Virus record (IMG/VR): IMGVR_UViG_3300025121_000282
Span: 1-64,000 of that record
Length of the DNA: 64,000 nt
Reading direction: 5' to 3' (one strand)
DNA from: a virus
The notes beneath the pieces are model-generated. The model had not been told where the DNA came from. It made no database searches and worked only from the letters and a program-made list of their open reading frames with translations. This document shows, piece by piece, positions 28,200 to 37,019 of this stretch (position 1 is its first letter; each line of letters starts with the position of its first letter). A program made the translations under genes and the position numbers.

Positions 28200-28378
28200 G
28201 TATTAAAACAGACATAATTATGCAAATCGCTCGCAGAACCATGTCTGACTCTCAGGTCAATCAGGTTGACCAGTTGTTTAAAGACGATGGTGGAAAGTGG
28301 GCCGAGGTGTTGAAGGCTAATGAAGAATCTGTAAAAAAACTTAAGAATATTGTTAAGGATGTTTTGTCACATGAGTAA
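28196..28378 (+). CDS. Small hypothetical protein, 60 aa
   Basis: A short helical protein rich in Lys, Asp and Val. Its ATG overlaps the terminase stop, and its own end overlaps the next start. Its position between terminase and portal suggests a head-assembly accessory protein. No motif supports a specific role. Confidence 0.55.
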   Translation: MSIKTDIIMQIARRTMSDSQVNQVDQLFKDDGGKWAEVLKANEESVKKLKNIVKDVLSHE

Positions 28379-28709
28379 CATCCAAGAATTAAACAACATC
28401 TTGGCAAGTATAAATGACATGTCTGCCAAGGCCCTAACTTTGTCTAGGGTACTTTTGGCCGAGGCCAAAGCATCTGATGATGCCACTACTGTAATACAAA
28501 CAAATATGTACGTAAGAATGCTGTCTGCAATGTTAAGTGGCTTGTCTAAACTTAGTCGCCACAAAATCTCTCCCATAAATGTACCCAATTATGTAAAAAA
28601 TGCCAGAGACAAAATGTTTTGGGTAGAAGCCAGAAGAATAGCATACAGCAAAAACAAAACTTCTGAAGTAGAAATTGAAAAGATATGGAAGGGGCTGACT
28701 CGTGCCTAA
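28371..28709 (+). CDS. Hypothetical helical protein, 112 aa
   Basis: ATG 28371 (MSNIQELNNILASIND) is chosen because an upstream in-frame codon would add only an unlikely Met/Cys-rich leader. The protein is almost entirely helical, with a basic C-terminal half. It overlaps both neighbours by eight bases and lies between terminase and portal genes. The function is unknown. Confidence 0.6.
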   Translation: MSNIQELNNILASINDMSAKALTLSRVLLAEAKASDDATTVIQTNMYVRMLSAMLSGLSKLSRHKISPINVPNYVKNARDKMFWVEARRIAYSKNKTSEVEIEKIWKGLTRA

Positions 28710-30363
28710 AAGTACAGATCAAGAAGGGCGCGTCGTCCGCACCATACTAACAAGTAATGTGAAAGTTGGCAAACCGTCTCGTAAAAACAGGCTAGCTGCC
28801 AACATCTCTATGGCGCAGAATTCTCAGTTCTATGATACTATCATGTCTGCGGACATGCTCGAATTGCCTCAACCGGGGCAAAACGAAGCCGCTGTAATCA
28901 GACACTTTTATGAGTATGACGAGTATGTTGGTGCTGCCATCGATATGCACACTCAGCTGCCTCTTTCAAAAATTAGGCTAGAGCAAGCTGAGTGCCCTGA
29001 TGTCGAGTTGTCTGAGAAGTCTTACAGATTTTTTTTTAAAATGTGTAAACGTATAAAATTGTTTAAACGTCTGGTTTCTATACTATTTGATTATAATCTC
29101 CATGGTGAGGCAGTTGTATGGGCGGAGGACAGTGCTGACTCTATGCCGTTAGACGTGCGGCACACAACCGAAAGATACATAAATGACTACGGAAAACCTG
29201 TAGAAGAACACATTGTTAGAGACGATGCGGACACTAGAGAAGTAGAGTGGTACAAAAAACATTACAAGGGTTGGGACAAAATTACCACTCTCCCACCTGA
29301 GTGTGTAGAAATAAAAACGTTTCCGTTTTCTAATTTTTCTTCAATAACCATACTACACGATGACCAGACGCGGGCTTTGGTTAACAGGGCTGACATAGAC
29401 CCGGTTTCCGCTCAGGCATACGATGCAATACCCCAAGAACTTAGACCCTATTTGACAGAATCAGATAGGATTCCACTTGGTACCGACCCGAATAAGGGGT
29501 CGTTTGTTTATCACCTAGCCAGGGCAAAATCTGATTATCAAGAACGTGGAGTACCTGTACTTAGGCGATGCCTGAAAACGTTAATTTATAGGGATAAGTT
29601 ACGTCAGGCCCAAACTCAGATCGCTTCCAGAGCTATGACCCCTAAGAGACTGATTTGGGCGGAAGACCTAAGCCCAGAACAGTTGGAAGACCTTCGGGAT
29701 CAGGTGGACATGTCCCTGATGGACCCTGATTTTAGTATTATCACCAACTATCAAGTCAACTGGGAGGAGTTAGGGGCTAGAGACCGTCTTTTAGACTTAG
29801 CATCGGAAGACGAATCCGCAAATAAAAGACTGGTGGCTGGACTCGGTATTACTGAGGGACTGATCACCGGAGAGGCCACCTACTCCGGTGACCGTATGCC
29901 CATAGAGGCAATCAACACCAAGTACATGCTTTTGCGTGAACACATTCAAGAGTATGTTCACGACTATTTATTTGAGCCCATAGCCAGAAAAAAGGGATTT
30001 GTATACATTGACGAGGACGGTGATGAGATAGCGGTGTACCCCACTATTGGGTTCACACGTATGGCACTCACTGATTCTCAGGATGCATATGACAAGCTTT
30101 ATAACCTGTACCAAAAGGGCTCCATTCCAATTAGTGTGATTTTAGACTTGCTTAACATTGAGCCTAGATACGCCAGAAAACAGTTGGAACAAGACCTGTT
30201 TACAGTAAATGACCCCAACTTCAACGAGGTACTCCGCTCCCTGTATGGAGAAATTGGTAGAGCTTTGGTGGAACAGTCTAATGCTGTAGCCAAAACGTCA
30301 GAATACCTTTCTTTGAAGCCTATAGCAAAAGAAGGGTCAGAAGAAGATAACAGGTTCAAGTAA
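28702..30363 (+). CDS. Portal protein
   Basis: The dodecameric portal forms the DNA channel at the prohead vertex. The 553-residue length and its location after the terminase fit. The sequence has features seen in portals: an N-terminal segment with HFYEYDEYVGAAIDMHTQLPLSKI, a long wing/stem region with PVLRRCLKTLIYRDKLRQAQTQIASRAMTPKR, and ITEGLITGEATYSGDRMPIEAIN in the clip/crown region. Translation starts at GTG 28702, overlapping the preceding gene. It ends AVAKTSEYL near the C terminus. I assign it by recognisable pattern and synteny. Confidence 0.85.
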   Translation: MPKSTDQEGRVVRTILTSNVKVGKPSRKNRLAANISMAQNSQFYDTIMSADMLELPQPGQNEAAVIRHFYEYDEYVGAAIDMHTQLPLSKIRLEQAECPDVELSEKSYRFFFKMCKRIKLFKRLVSILFDYNLHGEAVVWAEDSADSMPLDVRHTTERYINDYGKPVEEHIVRDDADTREVEWYKKHYKGWDKITTLPPECVEIKTFPFSNFSSITILHDDQTRALVNRADIDPVSAQAYDAIPQELRPYLTESDRIPLGTDPNKGSFVYHLARAKSDYQERGVPVLRRCLKTLIYRDKLRQAQTQIASRAMTPKRLIWAEDLSPEQLEDLRDQVDMSLMDPDFSIITNYQVNWEELGARDRLLDLASEDESANKRLVAGLGITEGLITGEATYSGDRMPIEAINTKYMLLREHIQEYVHDYLFEPIARKKGFVYIDEDGDEIAVYPTIGFTRMALTDSQDAYDKLYNLYQKGSIPISVILDLLNIEPRYARKQLEQDLFTVNDPNFNEVLRSLYGEIGRALVEQSNAVAKTSEYLSLKPIAKEGSEEDNRFK

Positions 30364-30371
30364 GGGCACCC

Positions 30372-30995
30372 ATGAAGTATCAATTTGCTACCGACAAAGA
30401 CCCTAATTCTTTAGGGACTGGTGTAAACCTCACTCCAGCCCAAAAAGAAGATAAAGAGGCCCGTCGTCTGGTACGCCCTGCACCTAAATTTAGAAATGTC
30501 AGAAGGGATGTCAGAAGAGAAATTGTAATTGACCCCACAGAGCCAGAAACAGGGTCAAAAGAGATAATCGCTTCGGAGTCTAAGTTAGTTTTAGTTTTTG
30601 ATGATGACGATTTTGACGATGACCCGTATAGGTTAGCTCAGGCGTGTGACATCAGACCATCTAATGTACACGACTTTTTGTGCGGCCATGTGAACGGCAA
30701 AAGAAAAGTAGTTTCTGCTCTCTTTTGTGGAGTGTCTGGTGACACAATGAGTTTTGATATTGTGGTAGACCCAGAATACAGAAGGCTTGGTTTAGCAAGT
30801 GACTTGGTAAAAGTGGTTATAGATGAGTACGAATCAAACCGAGAAGCAGTCCCAGACTTAGTATTGCAAGCAGACGCAGTTAACCCAAACATGCAAAAAA
30901 TATTATTGGATAATGGTTTTAAAATTACTAGGCCCTCTCACAGTGGTTATAACATGGAAAAAGTCTCTTCACTCCTAAGACACTCCCTGCGTTAA
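30372..30995 (+). CDS. GNAT-family acetyltransferase
   Basis: The C-terminal two thirds (about 75-205) form a GNAT fold. MSFDIVVDPEYRRLGLASDLVKVVIDEY contains the acetyl-CoA-binding loop (R-x-x-G-x-A type), and AVNPNMQKILLDNGFKI is the later conserved helix. The N-terminal 70 residues are polar and Lys/Arg-rich. It would acetylate an amine, possibly on a protein. A GNAT inside a head-gene cluster, 8 bases after the portal stop, may modify a virion or host protein. The substrate is unknown. Confidence 0.75.
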   Translation: MKYQFATDKDPNSLGTGVNLTPAQKEDKEARRLVRPAPKFRNVRRDVRREIVIDPTEPETGSKEIIASESKLVLVFDDDDFDDDPYRLAQACDIRPSNVHDFLCGHVNGKRKVVSALFCGVSGDTMSFDIVVDPEYRRLGLASDLVKVVIDEYESNREAVPDLVLQADAVNPNMQKILLDNGFKITRPSHSGYNMEKVSSLLRHSLR

Positions 30996-31017
30996 ATCTT
31001 CTATATTTGGTTGAGTT

Positions 31018-31034
31018 CAACCACTCAGTGGTTG
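31018..31034 (+). promoter_or_regulatory. Short perfect inverted repeat upstream of the gene at 31082
   Basis: CAACCAC-TCA-GTGGTTG is a perfect 7-base inverted repeat with a 3-base loop. A third half-site, AGTGGTTG, follows about 15 bases later. There is no U-run after it, so an operator-like or RNA structural element is as likely as a terminator. It occupies the 86-base gap after the GNAT gene. Confidence 0.4.
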
Positions 31035-31081
31035 TCAACACTGCTTAAGTGGTTGTAGACCGCACTTCAAAAGGTAAACTA

Positions 31082-31453
31082 ATGCCATCAAATATTGAAC
31101 AGGCCAGAAATTGGATCAGCAGACTGGATCGCTGCGCCTCTATGTGCGAAAAAAAGTTTGCTGATCTTGGTCTCACAGCAGACCAAGGTGTTAAGATGGC
31201 ATCAAAAATCGATTTAATATCTGATGCTATTGAAATTAAGTACCTTGGGAAAGAGTCATTTAAGGCCAGAGTTTCTGGGGTGTTAAACCGCGACCCAGAC
31301 GAGTCTTACATGGACTCTTTTTCTGAAGATGGTGTTATAGATGGACTCATGAATTGGGACGAGTTCATGGCAGACTTTAAGAATCAAGACGAGGCTGCCA
31401 TACCGCCCGCCGCTGTTAGTGGTAATGGTGGGAATTTTGCGTCCAAAGGTTGA
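31082..31453 (+). CDS. Hypothetical protein, 123 aa
   Basis: ATG 31082 (MPSNIEQARNW) is preferred to an upstream GTG because it sits at the usual distance from the upstream gene and avoids an unlikely basic leader. The N-terminal half is helical, with two cysteines near 20. The C-terminal half is acidic and ends in a Gly/Ala/Asn-rich stretch. The function is unknown. It is in the head-gene region. Confidence 0.6.
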   Translation: MPSNIEQARNWISRLDRCASMCEKKFADLGLTADQGVKMASKIDLISDAIEIKYLGKESFKARVSGVLNRDPDESYMDSFSEDGVIDGLMNWDEFMADFKNQDEAAIPPAAVSGNGGNFASKG

Positions 31454-31465
31454 GTAGGTACTAAA

Positions 31466-32032
31466 GTGGAAACACCCGCACCCAATGATGAGTACCATCC
31501 CGATTCCAGAGAATTGGGGAACCATTATAATGTGGGTGATTTTGTAGCTAGACAATTACCTGATGGCGGTATCACTGACGTAGTTGGCGTAATCACCGCC
31601 GTTCTCCGTAAAATTGGATTTGTAGACGTAGAGTTTCCTACAGGAAATGAGCGGATTTCCATTGTAGAAGTGTGGAAAGTACCTAAGGACTCCATATTTT
31701 ATGCCCCCGCTACGCTGAACACTTCCATGGAAACATGGGACACCTCTATGTCTAGATATCTAGATGGGGTTAATTCTGGGTATAGCTACGCTCACCCAAG
31801 AGTTAGCAGTGTTGTTTCGAAGCACATGTTTCGTACATACAGCCCTGTAGTCTCCTTTATTAAAAGGGCTTTCTCAGCGGGGCTTTCTTCAAAACAGATA
31901 ACTGATGTGCTTGGGCGTGTTTTACCTTCCAATTCATTTGTTGAAATGCAAGAATTGGTCGCACACGTCCATGGCGAAGTCTTTAGAAGCAAATTGCCTT
32001 TACTCCAAATGGATAATATAACGGTGAGTTAA
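31466..32032 (+). CDS. Hypothetical protein, 188 aa
   Basis: Starts at GTG 31466, with AGG about 8 bases upstream. An SH3-like segment (NVGDFVARQLPDGGITDVVGVITAVL) occupies residues 20-50. The rest is mixed. A helical C terminus follows, and the stop overlaps the next ATG (TAATGG). No family is recognised. A virion or assembly role is inferred from its place. Confidence 0.6.
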   Translation: METPAPNDEYHPDSRELGNHYNVGDFVARQLPDGGITDVVGVITAVLRKIGFVDVEFPTGNERISIVEVWKVPKDSIFYAPATLNTSMETWDTSMSRYLDGVNSGYSYAHPRVSSVVSKHMFRTYSPVVSFIKRAFSAGLSSKQITDVLGRVLPSNSFVEMQELVAHVHGEVFRSKLPLLQMDNITVS

Positions 32033-33498
32033 TGGGGTTTATACGAACGGCTGAAGCTGCTGTCATACACACGGGCTGGACTCGTGAGCAGTGGGGTCGT
32101 ATTCGTGACGAGGCAAAAGACCAGGGCGGCAATGACCGTTTGGCCTCCGTTAATGAAGAATTTAGGCACTTTGACCCTAGCAAGTATTTGTTATCTCATC
32201 TAACAATAATGTGTTCTGTTGATGTGGAAGAGTCTCCACTACCGTTAGGTAAATTCAACTCTTCAAAAATAAAGTCTTCTTCGCTAACTAAGTTTCTACC
32301 CGGCTACGGCATAACTAATCGCAATTTCTCAGATTTTTTAGTTAAGCCTGAACACTCTAAGTACGTGAATGGCAACGGTGACTGTTGGGAACGGAAGCTT
32401 TTACTCTCTGCGTACAAGACCTTTATAGGCGGGGCAAACTATTATGAACACTTACAGGTCCCGGAATTAAATAAGGGCATAATAGTAGATGCTGTCGCTC
32501 GCGATGTCGGGGACACAATTTACATCGACCTGTTGAAAGCAACTGATCGTAAGCACACATATATAACAGAAGACCTTGAGTCGGATGTGCTTAATACAGC
32601 AAGTATGGGGTGTAACGCTTCCTTTGCTATTTGTACTAGATGTGGAAACGTTGCTATAGAAGACACGGACGTCTGTGATTGCGTGTCTCAGGGCTATAAG
32701 CTCAGTTATTACACTGACAACGACATTCGCAGGATCGTGGCTGAGCTAATAGGCCACTGGTCCGACCCCAATTCTTGTGTATTTTTTGAGTCGTCATGGG
32801 TTCGCAATCCAGCCTTTAAAGGCGCTGTAAAACGCAAAATTTTGACCCCACTTGAGGTAAACTCCTCCTCTGGTGTCCCTATCACATTTCCCGAACTAAG
32901 GGTAGCCTCTTTAACGGCCACTCGGTCGGCCCGAGTTGCTAACTTAATGTGGCCCCTACTTGTTGGAAATGTTATGGCCGATGGTACTCCTCAAAAAGGA
33001 CAAGACACTCGGCCCGATGCTCTTAAAAAGTTATACCCACAAAAAACTGCCCCTCCTGCTGAACCCGTTGTGGAGGAGCCTGAGGAATCAGACCCATCCA
33101 CTAAAGAGGAACCAGCACCTCCTCCTGAAGATATTGCCCCGCAGCAGGAGGAGTCTGTAGACCCTCCTGTGGCTGAGCCAGAGCCAGAGCCTGTTGAAGA
33201 CAGGTCCCCCGTTGAGTTGGACATACAGGATGCCAAAGACGCTCTTCGTCAGACGCTCCTGGAGCAGGTTGTAGACGAACTCACAGACAAAAATAAAAAA
33301 GAGTACGTCCCTGATCCTAACCAAGATAACAATCTGTTTGCTACTGTAGCATTGAAGCACATAAATCGTGGTAGAGTAGCCTCAGTTTTGTTTAAATCTG
33401 AAAATGATGTGCATACCACTAAGTACATACAAGCCTTAGCATCAAAGATTGGTGCAGTGCACACCTCCAGACAACCGTCTGGAATTAGACGCCCGTGA
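32032..33498 (+). CDS. Probable virion protein with zinc-ribbon and Pro/Glu-rich linker
   Basis: This 488-residue protein has an ordered N-terminal part (about 1-235) including WERKLLLSAYKTFIGGANYYEH and a cysteine cluster FAICTRCGNV then DVCDC (about 203-222) that could bind zinc. A Pro/Glu-rich linker (about 340-395) precedes a short basic C-terminal domain. The N terminus has FIRTAEAAV and later GRVASVL, motifs similar to those in neighbouring proteins. I recall similar Cys-bearing proteins in large phages near portal/prohead genes but cannot name the family. The role is inferred. Confidence 0.6.
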   Translation: MGFIRTAEAAVIHTGWTREQWGRIRDEAKDQGGNDRLASVNEEFRHFDPSKYLLSHLTIMCSVDVEESPLPLGKFNSSKIKSSSLTKFLPGYGITNRNFSDFLVKPEHSKYVNGNGDCWERKLLLSAYKTFIGGANYYEHLQVPELNKGIIVDAVARDVGDTIYIDLLKATDRKHTYITEDLESDVLNTASMGCNASFAICTRCGNVAIEDTDVCDCVSQGYKLSYYTDNDIRRIVAELIGHWSDPNSCVFFESSWVRNPAFKGAVKRKILTPLEVNSSSGVPITFPELRVASLTATRSARVANLMWPLLVGNVMADGTPQKGQDTRPDALKKLYPQKTAPPAEPVVEEPEESDPSTKEEPAPPPEDIAPQQEESVDPPVAEPEPEPVEDRSPVELDIQDAKDALRQTLLEQVVDELTDKNKKEYVPDPNQDNNLFATVALKHINRGRVASVLFKSENDVHTTKYIQALASKIGAVHTSRQPSGIRRP

Positions 33499-33515
33499 AG
33501 GGTGTGGAGTAGACC

Positions 33516-34454
33516 ATGTCTGATCGTAATCGTTCCACCTGGAGCCGGGCGGCTGCAACCAATCGTCAGGCCGACCCGTTCACAATGAACCAGACTCGCG
33601 TTCAGCCCAGTGAGGATGCCTATGCAAATGGGGACCCGTCAACTTGGGGTGAAGATGTGGACCACAGCAACATGTGGAAGAATGAGACACGTAATGAGAT
33701 CGGCCAGCCTGTGCCGCACTCTAACGTGATAGATTCCGCGCTGCAGGTAGAGGAAGCTGCCCGTGTTGCTGCCCAGAAAGCGGCAACAGCGGCAACTACT
33801 CCTCCCCCCGTAGACCCCACCATTTTTCAGTATCACCTGAAGAGAGCAAAGCTCGCAACTATGATTGCAGAGTCTATGCTTCCTGGTGGCACCTCCGACG
33901 AGGTTGTTGTGGCCTCAGCCGGACATCTGATGTACCTCCCGGACACGGCTCTTGCAGGGCTGAGAGAAGTTCAGCGTAATGCTGGTCTGGTTAAGTATGC
34001 CAAGGAAGAGGCACCCGCTCCCGAGGCTCCCGCTCCCGAGGTTGTGGCACCCGCTCCCGAGGCTCCCGCTCCTGTGAATGCCTCAATGGACTTTGACGCA
34101 GAATTAGAAGCAGCACTTTTTGCTGGTACAGAAGAAGGTCAGGGCGGAGATAATGGTATAGAACTGCCCTCTTGTGATCTTGGCCTTGAAGACCCGGCCG
34201 AGGGTGTAGACCCAATTATAGCAGCACTGTTTGAGCAGGCACTACCCGCCCCCGTAGTGCGTGCGGCCTCGGTTACTCGGACAGCTTCCCAACAGCCCCA
34301 GGCCCCTGCTACGCCGCAGCGGCTGGGTGCGGCGCCCAGAGCGAGAATGGCCTCTGGGGACGCAAACAGAGCGTCAGCTGACCTTTCGGCCCTTTGGAGT
34401 TCAGAGCCCGACGTGTCAGCCCACTTTGGGACCCCCATCAGCATCAAAGACTAA
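33516..34454 (+). CDS. Putative prohead scaffold/core protein with PAPE repeats
   Basis: A 312-residue, low-complexity protein just upstream of the capsid genes. It has a polar N terminus, a helical centre (about 85-165), an Ala/Pro/Glu repeat (APAPEAPAPE, about 166-190), an acidic stretch and a Ser/Ala-rich C terminus with VRAASVTRTAS. Scaffolding or core proteins before the capsid gene often look like this, but no family signature is seen. The strong hairpin at 34478 ends the unit. GGAG lies 7 bases before the ATG. Confidence 0.45.
   Translation: MSDRNRSTWSRAAATNRQADPFTMNQTRVQPSEDAYANGDPSTWGEDVDHSNMWKNETRNEIGQPVPHSNVIDSALQVEEAARVAAQKAATAATTPPPVDPTIFQYHLKRAKLATMIAESMLPGGTSDEVVVASAGHLMYLPDTALAGLREVQRNAGLVKYAKEEAPAPEAPAPEVVAPAPEAPAPVNASMDFDAELEAALFAGTEEGQGGDNGIELPSCDLGLEDPAEGVDPIIAALFEQALPAPVVRAASVTRTASQQPQAPATPQRLGAAPRARMASGDANRASADLSALWSSEPDVSAHFGTPISIKD
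34009..34077 (+). repeat. Short tandem repeats encoding PAPE-type linker
   Basis: A block of repeated GCTCCCGAGGCTCCC-like units inside the putative scaffold gene encodes alternating Ala/Pro/Glu. Copy number may vary between isolates, as for other Pro-rich linkers. Confidence 0.7.
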
Positions 34455-34477
34455 ATAGAACTCAATCATAGCTAGCA

Positions 34478-34526
34478 GCTGAGGCCAACTTTCCGTAACA
34501 AGGAAGTTGGCCTCAGCCGTATTTGG
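34478..34526 (+). terminator. Strong hairpin followed by GTATTTGG; putative terminator
   Basis: A perfect 14-base stem (34478-34491 with 34504-34517) closes a 12-base loop. Directly after it comes GTATTTGG (34519-34526) and no long U-run. The hairpin separates the scaffold-like gene from the two paralogous genes, so it probably ends or processes the upstream transcript. The same tail motif follows three other hairpins in this window. Confidence 0.7.
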
Positions 34527-34618
34527 ATATCAAAGTTGGCCCAAACCTCGTTAAACCTTAAATCAAATGTTAGGTGTTAGGTGTTCATACCGTACTTGTA
34601 GTTTAAGGAGAATCAAAA

Positions 34619-35239
34619 ATGGCAGGTCAGTCTAATGCTGATTTCAAGGGAAGCAGCGATCGACTTCGAATTTTGTATCGAGGCCACTCGAATTCTAGTT
34701 CGAAGCTAACGGAAGATGCTTACACTAACACCAACCCTCCGATTGCGGCGCTTGCTGGAGTTGCCAGCAGCACCCTGACCGGAATCACCAAGACTGGTGT
34801 TCTTGGCTCCTCGGTGGCTGTCACCCGTCCGGATGCTGGTGGTGGCTACATTGGTGGCCCTCCGTCAAATGAGGCTCTCGAAGGCAACTTCCGCCCCCTC
34901 GGTCTCTTCCGTCGTGACGCCAATGGCCTCCCGAATGAGAACGACCCGGGCGTTGCATCGGAAAAGACTGCTTACCTCCACGGCGGTGGCCAGTATGGAT
35001 GCCAGTTGTACGAATCCAAGATTCTAAACACTGGCGCCGCACTTTCGCCGTCTTGGACCAGTGGTGTTCTGGTTTATTGCTCCCGCAATGGTCTCATCAC
35101 CACGCTGGACAACGCCAACAACACCCTGGAGCGGGTTGCTGCTCACAGCATGTCTCCTGCCACTGGCACCGTGATGGGCGTGGTTCTTATGGGCCCGACT
35201 TCGGCAATTGCTGAGGTTACGCTCGACCTTCACGTTTAA
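34619..35239 (+). CDS. Probable virion protein, paralogue of the next gene
   Basis: This 206-residue protein starts after a strong Shine-Dalgarno (AAGGAG, 34605-34610), consistent with high expression. Shared blocks with the next gene are DFKG-x-(3-5)-RLRILYRGH, STLTG-x-TK-x-GVL and GVAS-x-K-x-AYL, plus the C-terminal GPT-x-A-x-x-EV. The chain is Gly/Ser/Thr-rich and beta-like, similar to decoration or head-surface proteins. The codons are richer in G and C than in the replication genes. The function is inferred from location just before the capsid gene. Confidence 0.65.
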   Translation: MAGQSNADFKGSSDRLRILYRGHSNSSSKLTEDAYTNTNPPIAALAGVASSTLTGITKTGVLGSSVAVTRPDAGGGYIGGPPSNEALEGNFRPLGLFRRDANGLPNENDPGVASEKTAYLHGGGQYGCQLYESKILNTGAALSPSWTSGVLVYCSRNGLITTLDNANNTLERVAAHSMSPATGTVMGVVLMGPTSAIAEVTLDLHV

Positions 35240-35250
35240 TTGGAGGTCAC

Positions 35251-36036
35251 ATGAGCTACTTTGGAATCTCAAATCAGGATTTTAAGGGGCTAGCCGGTCG
35301 GCTTCGCATCCTTTATCGGGGCCATGGCAACTGCATGGCAGTCCTGGTGGATGACGCCTACACCCAGGCTAACCCGGGTCAGGCCATCGTATCAGATGAA
35401 GCCACCCCCACTTCCAGCACCTTGACGGGTGTTACGAAGCGTGGTGTGCTTTCTGGTTCGGTAGCTTTCACTCGTCCTTCCACATCAGGCAACGTGGCTG
35501 TGGATAACATGGTAGGTGGCCCTCGTCGTCGTGGTGGTTCCAGCATCGGGGCCGCTAACGCTGAACAGGCCGTAGATGGCACCAACGCCCACGCAGAAGA
35601 TGCACGGACGCACGTAATTGGCCTGTTTATCAACGATGCAATGGGCAACCAGAGCTTCGACAATCAGGCAGGCGTTGCATCGGGTAAGATTGCGTATCTT
35701 TCTGGTCCCGTTGGGTCGGTGGGCGTCCAGGTCTACGAGACCCGGCAGCAAATTGACTGGGCCCGTGGCGGGGCTGGGGCGGCTGTCTCTTGGGGCAGTG
35801 GTCAGTATGTGTACGGGTCTATAAACGGACTTGTCACCAACCTTGTTCGTGATGCTCTGGAGTCCTATTCCACTGGCGTACTGAATGATGCCGGTAATGG
35901 ACTTACTGATGCAGCCGGTGGAGCAGTGGCCGCTCCGTCAGTGTCCATCATGGGAACCACTAAGTTCGGGCCTACTGCGGCTTTGCCAGAGGTCTGTTTT
36001 GACATGCGCTTGTTCAAGTACCGTACGGTCGCTTAA
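35251..36036 (+). CDS. Probable virion protein, tandem paralogue
   Basis: The 261-residue protein is a diverged tandem copy of the gene at 34619. It has the same RLRILYRGHGN opening, STLTGVTKRGVL, AGVASGKIAYLSG and GPTAALPEV. An insertion of about 30 residues (GGPRRRGGSSIG region) is absent from the shorter paralogue. The ATG follows GGAGG at about 6 bases. Two paralogues before the capsid could be alternative decoration proteins. The role is inferred. Confidence 0.65.
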   Translation: MSYFGISNQDFKGLAGRLRILYRGHGNCMAVLVDDAYTQANPGQAIVSDEATPTSSTLTGVTKRGVLSGSVAFTRPSTSGNVAVDNMVGGPRRRGGSSIGAANAEQAVDGTNAHAEDARTHVIGLFINDAMGNQSFDNQAGVASGKIAYLSGPVGSVGVQVYETRQQIDWARGGAGAAVSWGSGQYVYGSINGLVTNLVRDALESYSTGVLNDAGNGLTDAAGGAVAAPSVSIMGTTKFGPTAALPEVCFDMRLFKYRTVA

Positions 36037-36061
36037 TCTTAATCAGTAGAGGTAAAAGAAA

Positions 36062-36937
36062 ATGTCAGTAAGTAACGCAGTGAAGCAGCAGAAGATTGCT
36101 GAACTCATTGGATCTCAGGGCGGCCGTGACATTATCGCCCGTTCAATGATTCAGCCCCTTCGGTCCCGTCGTGACTATTTCGCTGTAGGGCGTAAGTCAC
36201 TCCACGTCGAGCAGCTTCCCGATGGTGCGCTCCCGATTTATGACAAGGATGTGGACGTCGTCGCCTACATCGTGTCGGAAGAGGGTGATAACATCGTTGC
36301 TGTGCAGAAGCCTCGCCGGGTTCATTTCCCGACCTTCGAGATTGCTGCCAACCCTGAGATTCCCCTGTCTCAGATCCGCCAGCGCCGGTTCGACGTGATC
36401 GACCGGTCGCAGGACGCGGCCAGAAGCCAGATTCAGGCTGCTGAAGACCAGCGGTACTTTGCTACCCTGGATTCGGTTGCTGTTGACGGCTACGACAATG
36501 TGTCGGGCTCGGCTGCACGTGACGTTCAGGTCATTGCTCCCATCTCCCCCAGCGTTCTTGCTGAGGCCTTCTCGGAGATTGAGCAGAACGACCTCCAGGT
36601 CAGCCGGATGTTCTTCAATGCGAAGGACTACAGCGACGTCCGCAAGTTCGGCAGAGACATCCTGGACATCGAGTCCCAGGCCGTCCTGCTGAAGACCGGT
36701 CTGATGGCGCAGCTTTGGGGCGCGCAGATCATGATCAGCCGACTGGTCCCCCAGGGCTTCGTTTATATCGTCTGCGAGCCGCTGTACTTGGGGAGAATGC
36801 CAGTACGCACAGAACTCACCGTAATATCCGCTGATGACCCTAGACGCCGTATGATAGGCTTCTCGGTCTTCGAAGAGATTGGCATTGGCGTGTATAACCC
36901 CGCTGGCGTCACCCGTCTCGTGGTACAGCGCGGTTAA
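36062..36937 (+). CDS. Major capsid protein, HK97-like
   Basis: The 291-residue protein has the layout of an HK97-fold capsid subunit: a helical N-terminal arm (about 1-30), an E-loop-like strand region (PDGALPIYDKDVDVVAYIV), a spine helix (SQIQAAEDQRYFATLDSV), a P-domain and A-domain region with FFNAKDYSDVRKFGRDILD, and a C-terminal strand ending GVYNPAGVTRLVVQRG. The position after terminase, portal and scaffold-like genes fits. The gene is GC-rich and has the ribosome site AGAGGTAA 8-12 bases before the ATG. No sequence search could be run. Confidence 0.78.
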   Translation: MSVSNAVKQQKIAELIGSQGGRDIIARSMIQPLRSRRDYFAVGRKSLHVEQLPDGALPIYDKDVDVVAYIVSEEGDNIVAVQKPRRVHFPTFEIAANPEIPLSQIRQRRFDVIDRSQDAARSQIQAAEDQRYFATLDSVAVDGYDNVSGSAARDVQVIAPISPSVLAEAFSEIEQNDLQVSRMFFNAKDYSDVRKFGRDILDIESQAVLLKTGLMAQLWGAQIMISRLVPQGFVYIVCEPLYLGRMPVRTELTVISADDPRRRMIGFSVFEEIGIGVYNPAGVTRLVVQRG

Positions 36938-36943
36938 TCTCAG

Positions 36944-36963
36944 CGGTCTTCCAGACCGTTTTT
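36944..36963 (+). terminator. Intrinsic terminator after the capsid gene
   Basis: CGGTCT-TCC-AGACCG followed by TTTTT (36959-36963) is a classic short hairpin plus U-run. It begins six bases after the capsid stop. Confidence 0.8.
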
Positions 36964-36971
36964 CGTTCATA

Positions 36972-37019
36972 ATCAACCCGAGGAGCCCGTTAAAGTTCCT
37001 CGGGTTGATGTGTATTTGG
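36972..37019 (+). terminator. Second hairpin with GTATTTGG tail after the capsid gene
   Basis: A perfect 13-base stem (36972-36984 with 36997-37009) with a 12-base loop is followed by GTATTTGG at 37012-37019. It lies immediately behind the intrinsic terminator, making a double stop before the next transcription unit. Its loop length and tail motif match the hairpin at 34478. Confidence 0.7.

Noticed and set aside
36197-36976. Long minus-strand open frame opposite the capsid gene (259 codons)
   Set aside because: It is the mirror of a GC-rich coding sequence with no recognisable domain and no minus-strand context. The capsid gene on the + strand explains it.
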